DNA of 64,000 nucleotides from Thraustochytrium sp. TN22. Taxonomy: Eukaryota; Sar; Bigyra; Thraustochytrida; Thraustochytriidae. The notes beneath the pieces are model-generated. The model saw nothing but the letters and a program-made list of their open reading frames with translations, had not been told where the DNA came from and did not search any database. The translations under genes and the position numbers were made by a program. The stretch is from the NCBI GenBank assembly GCA_013306675.1, contig JABLUY010000093.1, positions 1 through 64,000 on the forward strand, written 5' to 3'. This document shows, in pieces, positions 1-8,200 of this stretch (position 1 is the stretch's first letter; each line of letters starts with the position of its first letter).

Positions 1-430
1 TGCGACTTATGGCTTCCTCACTGCACTTGAGCGCGATGCACGGCGTTGGCCACAGGGAGGCGCGCAGCCAGTGTTCGACGAGTGGCTGGGCTTGCGCGTG
101 GGCAAGGTGGCCGCTTGCGTCGGCGATGGCGTGCTGCAGCTGTTTGACGGCGCCGATGTCGAGCCGCGGCTGCAGGATGTCGGGCTCGACGCCGCGATTC
201 TCATAATCGGCGCCGGAGATGAAGCGCAGCGAGGGGAGCGCGAATTCGGCGCTGTCGACGAGGTAGGCGAAGCTCGACTAGCCAGCGACGCCGGCCCAGG
301 TGCGCGTGCCGACGATGACGCCCAGCTGGAGCTGACTGAATGCCTGCGCAAAGAGCTCTGCGTCCGAGGCGGTGCCCTATTGTCGAGCAGCACGTAGAAA
401 CGGTGCGTAAAGCCTACGTCGCTCGGAAAG
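1..430 (-). pseudogene. Broken tricorn-like S41 peptidase, C-terminal fragment
   Basis: Read on the minus strand, this piece gives PSDVGFTHRFYVLLDNRA near 430-375. It then changes frame to read DAELFAQAFSQLQLG and VIVGTRTWAGV, meets a TAG near 280, and continues with ENRGVEPDILQPRLDIG and an amphipathic tail to the window edge. The RTWGGV-like motif, the following aromatic segment and the xxRGVEPDI motif, in that order, are those of the catalytic C-terminal domain of tricorn-type and tail-specific S41 serine proteases. One frameshift near 371-376 and one in-frame stop near 280 break it, with no GT-AG intron able to bridge either. No intact upstream domain is visible to the right. It may continue beyond base 1. 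Family call by motif only; the fragment looks like a decayed gene of bacterial type. Confidence 0.55.
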
Positions 431-1044
431 TGCACGGCGCGACCGACCTCGGGCTGGACGGCGCCCTCCTGACAGGCCCGTTCTCCGAAGTTGTTTCGCG
501 GCCAGACGCAACCACTGGCGACCCGGAGGGATCGGGCGCCGCTGGCGCCGGTTCTCCTGCGACTCGGCGGGCCGCAGCACAGCCTGGCCCTGATGCTTCG
601 CTGCACGTTCTACCCTCCGGCCCACAGCCCGGCATCTCCGGGTCGCCCCGCGTTGGGCCAACGTCAAACGCGTCGTTTCCTTGTCCAGAACTCGGTCTTT
701 TACGAGGAACCCCAATCTGGAACCCAAGATGGAGGACTCGGATGAGGTCTCTGCCACCAGCAACCTGTCCACCAATGAAGCACACCGCCGAGCTCGGCTC
801 GTGATACCCACGCAAGCTGTCTTGAAGACGCAAACGTCCAAGGTCCCTTTGACGAGACAGGGAAACAGCAGACGGCAAAAAGCAGACAAGCACCCCGAGT
901 CCCCGCTGTAAGTATCTTTCTCGTAAACGCAAATTCGAGCCGATGGCCTGCTTTTTTTTTTTTTTTCCGGAAAGCCATTGCTCACTTCTCCTTACCGCGA
1001 TACTGCTCAACCTTGCTTTGCTGTACTGCGCAGTCAAGCGCCGC
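431..1044. other. Intergenic, no supported gene
   Basis: No frame with convincing protein character was found on either strand. The stretch holds a run of 15 T at 952-966 and a GTAAGT at 908 that looks like a splice donor, without a plausible downstream exon. Confidence 0.5.
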
Positions 1045-2100
1045 TCACTTCTCCATCCCGGCACCGCCTACCGTGTCCGCAGACACCGGCACCGCCACCT
1101 GCGCAAGGTCGGCGACAGGCGTCGACGGGAAGGCGTCTGGGTCGATCGACACCGTGGTGTTCACCACGTACTTGGTGTCCAGCACCTTCGACAACAGCAG
1201 CCTGCGAAAGGGCCACGAGAGCAGCAGGAGTGTGCTCAGCAGATAGGCCGTCTCGCTAAAGTACCACGGGGCGCCGTCCTTGTCAAGGATGAACTTGCTT
1301 GGCGAGAAGCCGGGGCGCTCAACACGTTTGGAAAAGAGGTAGTGAGTGTCCATTCGCTTGTACCGCTCGATGAAGCTCAGCTCCTGCTCCCGTGCGGAGT
1401 GTGCCGTCGCAGGGCTATCAAACGAAATCTTGTTCTGGAGACGCACACGGATGCCGATGCGGTTGGTCCCGTCCAGATCCGCGAGCTGCGGAGGTGCACC
1501 GCTTGCGTCGCGCCATGCAGCGAACTGCACGTACTCTGTCGTTCTGAACGTCGTCACACGTTCCGTGTAGGTCTCCGTTTGCCATTTGCCATCGATGTCG
1601 CGCGTCGTGCTCCTCCTGGTCTCGTCATGGTAGCAGCTAATGTCCAGCACGATACGAGCCTCCGTGCTACGGAGCGCCGCAAAATATGCAAGCTCCCCCT
1701 GCTCTCCTGTCTTGACGAGATTCACCAAAAACCACATCATGCTTGCCGTGTTGCACATGGGCGCCACAATCGACTCGGCATAGTACAGCAGAACAGCGAC
1801 CCAGAACACGATGAAAGAGATCTGCGGAGCGCCCATCCCATGCTGCCAGTAGACTTTGATGGGCGAGAACGGCGCTCCGAGGTCATCCTGGTTGAAGTAG
1901 AGTGCCGTGAAGCCCGCGACGACCACGAAGAGGTTCAGCACCAGGCACAGACGTTCCGGGGATCCCTTTTCGTACTCGCTCGCCTTGCCGCTCTCCGAGA
2001 AGACGGCCATGGGCACGTCATCCTTGAGCTCCTCCGCGTTCACCGCCACCGCCACGTGCCCGAGCGCCGCTGTCTTCTCTGTCCAGTCGGAGTCCGCCAT
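1045..2100 (-). CDS. TMEM151-like multi-pass membrane protein, copy 1
   Basis: A predicted protein of 351 residues. Segments typical of the eukaryotic TMEM151 family are visible: two hydrophobic spans (about 48-65 and 87-105), then a soluble core with CYHDETRRSTT, the VTTFRTTEYVQFAAWRDASG segment and a final PWYFSETAYLL...LLLSWPFRRLL span near residues 290-310. The family's molecular role is not established; it is an integral membrane protein. I start at the ATG at 2098-2100 (MADSDWTEK). With this start the protein has exactly the same length as its tandem neighbour at 3574-4629, and the acidic DVPMAVxSE motif lies within two residues of the same place in both. The frame stays open further upstream to about 2448, but that part is Arg/Ser/Ala-rich and has no counterpart in the neighbour. 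The two genes are a local duplication. Confidence 0.8.
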   Translation of the reverse strand: MADSDWTEKTAALGHVAVAVNAEELKDDVPMAVFSESGKASEYEKGSPERLCLVLNLFVVVAGFTALYFNQDDLGAPFSPIKVYWQHGMGAPQISFIVFWVAVLLYYAESIVAPMCNTASMMWFLVNLVKTGEQGELAYFAALRSTEARIVLDISCYHDETRRSTTRDIDGKWQTETYTERVTTFRTTEYVQFAAWRDASGAPPQLADLDGTNRIGIRVRLQNKISFDSPATAHSAREQELSFIERYKRMDTHYLFSKRVERPGFSPSKFILDKDGAPWYFSETAYLLSTLLLLSWPFRRLLLSKVLDTKYVVNTTVSIDPDAFPSTPVADLAQVAVPVSADTVGGAGMEK

Positions 2101-3573
2101 GTCGCCGATGGACGCAAGGCGCAGTCGCCCCGCGTGCCCGCAGCAGCCGCACGCGCGAGCGCTCGCGCGTGCGTGCGTGAGCGACGCCGGCGCCGGCGCC
2201 CCGCCGCGGGACGCTGCCGCTGCTGGTGCGACCGTCACGCGACTGACTGCGGAGGGTGCAGACGGCCAGTGACTGCGAAAGAGGTTTGCTTGGCGGCGGC
2301 TTGCACCGCCGGCGGTCCGCGATTGGGTTACGCAACTTGCCATGCTTGAAGTGACTGCAGTCACACTGGCCAGAGAGGTGGCAGTGCACACCGAGTAGCG
2401 CCTACTAGGCCTAGTACGCTTTATGACTCGTGAGCGCATCTTGATCATGATGGCGTCTGCCCCCTCTTTTAGTTTTTTCCTCTGTCTCAGTCTCAGTCAC
2501 GTCTAGAGGGCTCGGCCTAGGCCCTCGTTTTGGGAGGGCAGTGAACGGAGTTCCACTCGCGAAGTGCGGACTCGGACGGCTACCCAACTTGAACCTTTGA
2601 TGGGCGCCACCCAGAGTGCCAGAGTGCCACGTGCTACCTGCAAGCCTGGTCCGGGGTGCGTCTGGTTTGCCCCAGTTCCCCGCTCAGCGACTGGCCGAAC
2701 GAGGTAGATTCAAGTCTCGCCTTGTCTCAGACAGACACGCGACGAGGGTCGGGTCATCGTTCTAAAGTACATGAACGACGCGGTATGGGTCGGGCGGCTG
2801 CATGGTGCAGTGGGTGCGCAACGACTTTGACGGCGTGGCGCAGAACGACGACTCTAAGTTAAGTGGTGGAGCAGGACAGAGGGCGGTACGGATCCGTGCG
2901 AGGCGAGAAGACCGATGTAGGCAATGGAAACAGGCACTGGCAATTACGCGCGCCGCCAGTAGCACGTGAGCCTGACCGCTGCGAGCTGCCACAAGAAGCG
3001 CTCGCTCGGCGCCAGCCTAACGATCGCCAGCCGAGGCGCCTCGTTTCTCCCCTTCCGCGCGAGCGCCAAGTAGAAGGGCCTGGCCGAGCCGCACGTGAGC
3101 CTTCACAACGCGCCGCAAGCCGCCGCGCAGCTCGGCGCTACTCGCGGGGGTCACTGCGAGCTCGTACGTGGTCACAAGGCGTAAAAATCGCGCTTGCTGA
3201 TGTTGCGCGTCGCGACGCGGCCGATTGGGCCGAAAATCCGCAGTCGTTCCGAGTCAACTTCAAGTTGACTCAACTTCAAGTTGGATCCGAGTCATCCTCT
3301 CTTTGAGGGCTTGTAGGCTCACAGTGTAGTCGCAGTCGCGCCGAGCGCGCGCCCACAGCCCCATTCACGCATCTCCTTCTCTCTAGCAAGAGGAGACTCA
3401 AGTCCGGTTCGGGAGCAATGGCCAAGCAGACCGAGGCTTCTCAGCAGGCAGCAGGCTCGGCTCTGGGCTGCTTGGCTGCTTGCAGAGCAACATACAGCGA
3501 GGAATTTCTTTGTGGGGGATTCCGAGAGCCTTGCTGCCATCGTCACACTCTTGCTTGGTATGTCTCGAGGCTG
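2101..3573. other. Intergenic between the TMEM151-like copies
   Basis: The upstream region of copy 1 and the downstream region of copy 2. Frames here are low-complexity Arg/Ala/Pro-rich and not supported as genes. It contains the paired palindromes at 3253-3283 listed separately. Confidence 0.5.
3253..3283. repeat. Two adjacent short palindromes (paired dyads)
   Basis: GTCAACTT-C-AAGTTGAC (3253-3269) is a perfect 8-bp inverted repeat around one base. It is followed at once by CAACTT-C-AAGTTG (3271-3283), a second copy with 6-bp arms. Such paired dyads look like transcription-factor half-sites or a small cruciform. The function is not known. Confidence 0.75.
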
Positions 3574-4629
3574 TCATGTCTTCTTGGCCCAGCCGCCCTC
3601 AGTTTTCGCAACCATGGGCGTCATGTCCGCAGCCTCGGCGACGGGCGTCATGGGGAAGGCGCTCGGGTCGATCGATACCTCAGTGTTGACGAGAAAGGTG
3701 GAATCCAACACCTGCGACCGCACCAACATGCGGAAAGGCCACGTGCACAGCGCCAGCGTGCAGACCAAGTACACCGCGGCGTTGAAGTAGCACGGCGCGC
3801 GATCCCAGTCTAGAATGAATTTGCTCGGCGAGAAGCCCCTGCGCTCCACAACCACGTGGAAGTCGTGGTGCCTGTCGCGGTTCTTGTAGCGGTCGACAAA
3901 GTCGCGCTGCTGCCGCTTGGATTCCTGCGCTGTTGCAGCGCTGTCGAAGGAAATCTTGTTGCGCAGATGCACGCGGATGCCAACACGGCCAGTCCCGTCC
4001 AGGTCCGCGAGACACGGGGCCGGCCCACTTGCGTCGCGCCATGCTGCAAAATGCACGTACTCGTTGGTGCGGAAGGTGTTGACACGCACCGTCTTGGTCA
4101 CCGTACGCTTCTTGCCGTGGTTGCCGCGCACCGACTCCTTTCTCGTCTCGTAATGGTAGCACTGGATGTACATGCGGATGCGGGCCTCTGTCTGGCGCAG
4201 CGTCGCAAAGTACTGTAGCTCGCCCGCCTCGTGCGTCTTGACGCGGTGCATCAAGAACCACAGCGTGCTCTCCGGGTTGCACGAGGCCAGCACCAGCGAC
4301 TCCAGGTAGTACAGCAGCGCAGCGCCACAAAACACCATGAAGGACACCTGCGGCACGCCGAAGCCGCGCTTCCAGTACTCGTCCGAAAAGGGCGACCCAA
4401 GGTCCTCCACGTCCCCGACCGCCAGGTGCAGCACCACCGCCACGCAGCCCGCGCCCACCGCCACGAGCGTCAGCACGAGCGACAGGCATTCCTGCGACGC
4501 CGTTCTGTATTCGCTCGCGCCGCCCTCCTCCGAGTACACGGCCATGGGCACGTCCTCGTCGACGTCGTCCTTTCCCATGGCCGTGGCCAGGACGGCGGAG
4601 GCCTCCTCATCACGCTTGGCGAACTGCAT
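3574..4629 (-). CDS. TMEM151-like multi-pass membrane protein, copy 2
   Basis: A predicted protein of 351 residues, paralogous to copy 1 over its whole length: EDVPMAVYSEEGGASEY near residue 26, two N-terminal hydrophobic spans, FGVPQVSFMVF, CYHYETRKESV, VNTFRTNEYVHFAAWRDASG, the DLDGTGRVGIRV segment, GFSPSKFILDWD, and a final LALCTWPFRMLV span. These are TMEM151-family features. The ATG at 4627-4629 (MQFAKRDEE) gives equal length to copy 1; an internal ATG (MGKDDVDED) 17 codons on is the alternative. The frame is open upstream to 4806, but that stretch lacks conservation with copy 1. Both copies lie head to tail on the minus strand with about 1.5 kb between them. Confidence 0.8.
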   Translation of the reverse strand: MQFAKRDEEASAVLATAMGKDDVDEDVPMAVYSEEGGASEYRTASQECLSLVLTLVAVGAGCVAVVLHLAVGDVEDLGSPFSDEYWKRGFGVPQVSFMVFCGAALLYYLESLVLASCNPESTLWFLMHRVKTHEAGELQYFATLRQTEARIRMYIQCYHYETRKESVRGNHGKKRTVTKTVRVNTFRTNEYVHFAAWRDASGPAPCLADLDGTGRVGIRVHLRNKISFDSAATAQESKRQQRDFVDRYKNRDRHHDFHVVVERRGFSPSKFILDWDRAPCYFNAAVYLVCTLALCTWPFRMLVRSQVLDSTFLVNTEVSIDPSAFPMTPVAEAADMTPMVAKTEGGWAKKT

Positions 4630-5283
4630 CGCGGCGCGCAGCACGGGGCCCAGAGCCCGGAGTCCGGAGCGCGGAGGGCCTGGCAGGCCTCCGGCAGCGC
4701 GCTGCTGCGGCTGAGGCTTGCCGGCGCTCTTGCACTGCGGTGCAGTTGAGTGCAGCGCAGTGCTCGCTCCGACGCGCGTAGGCGCAGCGCACCGAGTGAC
4801 CTTCACTGACGAGCGTGGCGCTGCCAGCGCGTGAGCCGCACACGCGCGGCGTCCGAGTCACCCAGTGGTCCCAGCAACATGATCATGATGACCGTACCAC
4901 GGTGACGGGGACCGGCGTGGCTCCCACTGGCACTGCCAGTGCAGCGCAGTGGTACTGGCACTGCAAGGTCATCGTGAGACACTGCCTCAGCACGGTTGGG
5001 CGAGGTTGGCTGCTCGGAGCGACTCAGCAGCAAAATGTGCTTCGGACAACAATGTGTGCGCGAAGAGCCCACCTCAAGGCGACTCGGCCCATGAGCCGAG
5101 CCAACAACTTGAACGAGAGGAGGAAAACCATATTCTCCTCAGTTTCTGCGGTTTCTGCTCTCCACACTTTGCGTTCCGCCATTTGCTCTCCGCCATTTGC
5201 GCTCCGCCGTTCGCGCTCCTCACTCATCTCAGGCTCACTAACACTGCAGTCAGCCTTGGCCGTGTCTTTGCTTTTAGCTTGGG
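4630..5283. other. Intergenic with short tandem repeat
   Basis: No gene is supported. At about 5169-5220 a 14-15 bp unit of the type CTCCGCCATTTGCG is repeated about three times with changes. It separates copy 2 of the TMEM151-like pair from the 3' end of the FAAL/Pls gene. Confidence 0.5.
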
Positions 5284-8200
5284 TTATACGTTCGGGCCGT
5301 CCTCGTGAGCGAGATCGCTCTTCTCGACGTGGGCAACGCGTTGCTGGCCGAAGGCTCGCGAGTAGACCGTGGAGCCCGAAGGCACGTCGCTCGAGGAGAG
5401 GCAGACGGCGCCCGGGCGAAGGTACGCGCCAGCACCAACGCGGGAGGGTCCCATCTCGAAGACGCCATTCGTGAACTGGTGCGCCATGAGCGCAGCGCCC
5501 GCGTCAACAATGGCACCGGACTCGACGGTGAGGAGCTGGTGCTCGCTGATGGCCGATGAGAACAGCAAGGCGTCCATGGCCACGCGGCCGCCCAGAAATC
5601 GCGCGAGTAGGTTGTACATGGGCGTGCCGTGCAGGACGGGCCGGAGGACGTTCTCAAACCAGCGCGTGTACTCCTGGTACGTGCAGTAGAAGCTGAGCCA
5701 GCAGGGCAAGGCGCGGTGCTCGTGCGAGGAGCCCAGGATGACGAGCGAAACGAGCTTGTGCGCCACGACGAAGCCGAGAAGAGCGAGCCAGAAGCTCGCG
5801 GCCAGCATGATAATGGCCACGTTGCGGTTCAGGCTGTCCACGTCGAAAAGAACGAAGCGAGCGAACTCATACGCGGGAACCAGCGAGAAGACGATGAGAG
5901 CGATGATGATCACGCGCAACACAAGCGCCAAAGCTTCGTCCAAGAGCGTCCAGCCAGTTGCCGAGGTCCCAACGCCGCGCGCGAGCGGAAAGGTACCACC
6001 GCGGAACTTGCGGTGACCCGCGAGCAGCGTCTCTCCGGGTGCGAGTGTCGATAGGCTGCCCAGACTGGAACCGTCCTGCATGGCAGAGCCACTGCTGAGC
6101 AAGGCGAAGAAGCCTGCCTCGCAGTTTGACCCCAGGGTGATGCGGTCGCGGTAGCCACCACTCTCGGGCTCGCAAACGACGAGACTAATCATCGTTTCAG
6201 TCCCGATGTGCACCATGTCCGCGGTAGAGGGTCGCAACCATTGCGCAAAGGATACGAAGCTCCGCGAGCCAATGCTTGCGCCCATTCCACGCGCGTACCA
6301 GAGCACTGAGCGCGTCTCGTCCCAGAGCTGCACCCAGGTCGTCCACACAACCTTGTACGTGAAATCTGCCGCCCACAGGGCGACCGACGCGAGGATCGAG
6401 GCAGATGCGACCGGTCCCGGGCGCAGCCGGCCTACGAGGACCCACTTGAGCGCCACCGCCACAAGGGACATGACGAAGGAGGTCACCAGGTACGAGGAGG
6501 CCCAGAAGATGAGGTCCGCATAACGGAAGTGGCGCGGCCACCCGCAGGCGTCCCAGATGAGTACGTTGACGACGCTCGCGTTGAAGTAGACAATGAGCAA
6601 GGAGATCATGAAGACGCCCTTGGCCACAAGATCGATCATCGGGCGCAACGCGGTAGCACGGCTTGGTCGTGCAGCTCCATCCGCATGGGAAGCGCCCTCG
6701 CGCACGACCTGAAGCGGTGCAATCAGCACGTGGCGGCCCACCGTCGCGCCTGGGGAGACCACGGCACCAGCGCCCAGCGTGCTGTGCGCCCCAAACCGCA
6801 CGGTGCGGAAGCGAAGCACGCGATCTGCAGCGTCAAATGAACGACACACCAGCTCGCCCTTGACATGCGCATGAGCGCCCACCGACACAAGGTCGAGGTC
6901 GCGCAGGTGCGTCTCGAGCCTAGCAGAGAGCGCCACGCGACCGCCCAGGAGCAGGTAGACGAGGTTTAGAATGGGCGTGTCGAGAATCCAGCGGCCCACG
7001 GCGGTCTCCCACATGTGCGTGAGGCGGTCGACCAGCCACCAGCGCAGGTATGGCAGGGAGTTGATCTCGACTTCGCGCGGGGTCCAGCGGCCCATGACGG
7101 CCCACTTGGTCAGCACCAAGAGCGCCGTGAAGCTCGCGATCCAAATGGGAATGACGAAGGCGACGAGGATGCCGAACATCGTGACCGAGTCGGTGACGCG
7201 ATACCACGTCCACGGTTCGCCCAGCTCGCTCTCGTAGCGAACCCAGTGTCCAAAGTGATAGGCCGGAAGGATGGCGGCGGCCATCTCGAGAAAGATGAGC
7301 CAGACGCCAAGGAACTGAAGAGTGCCTGCGAGGCGCGCTGACAAGGCCGGGCTCGGGTCGCGACGGAGATCGTCAACTTGGACAAGCTCGGCGCGAAGGG
7401 CCTCTGCGGCCTCAGCCAGCTTGCGCACCGTGGGATGGCTCGCGATGAAGTCCGGATCGAGGCCAAACTCGCCGTCCGCGGCGTCCGCATCAACGAAGAG
7501 CTCAACCTGAGATGTCAGCTCCACCATGGCGAAGGAGCTCAAACCGGCCGCAAAGATATCATCGTCGGGCCCGAGCGAGGGCATAGCCAGGCTGTGCCGT
7601 ACGCTGCGAAGCAGCCACGCAAAGCGCTCCTCGGGCGTCTCCCCAGTGAGCAAACCCTGGCTTGCCTGCTTGCCATCGCCGCCGCCGTGCCAAGGCTCAT
7701 CCCACGTGCCGTGCCAGAAGGCTAGGTCAACAGGCTCGCTCATGCTGCCCGAGAGTACGCGCTCGCAGCGGACGATGATCGACTTCGGACTAGCTTCCAT
7801 CTCCTCGGGTGCATGGCGGCGCGCGAGAGCAAGTGCCGACGCCTCGGCGTGAGGCACGCCAAGGAGTGTGGTGATCCTGTTGAGCGCAAAGTTCATCCTG
7901 GCTGGGTTGAAGAGATCGTCTGCGGCGATGTCCGTGTCGAAGACATGGCTCGGAGTCATGCCAAGGAGAAGGAGAAGCGAGGCGGAGCGCTTGTAGGCGA
8001 GGTCAGCCTGAGAGTCAGCCAAGATGATGCTCGGGACGAATAGGATGGATTGGAGGGCGCGGTCCATCCTCGGGTCTTTTTGCGGCCTCTGATTCTCGAG
8101 AAAGGTGCAGTTCCACGCCAGGTAAGCCTGCACATATAAGAGCGGATCAACCTCGTGCTCAGCGCGGCCGTAGCCGACCTCGCTGAGTGCCGCACCACAA

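Noticed and set aside
729-907. Plus-strand frame MEDSDEVSATSNLST ending exactly at a GTAAGT donor
   Set aside because: The next usable acceptor near 1032 leads into sequence antisense to TMEM151-like copy 1, and no family match is seen.
943-2349. Long plus-strand frame of 468 codons opposite TMEM151-like copy 1
   Set aside because: Arg/His-rich translation mirrors the real minus-strand gene codon by codon; a typical GC-rich shadow frame.
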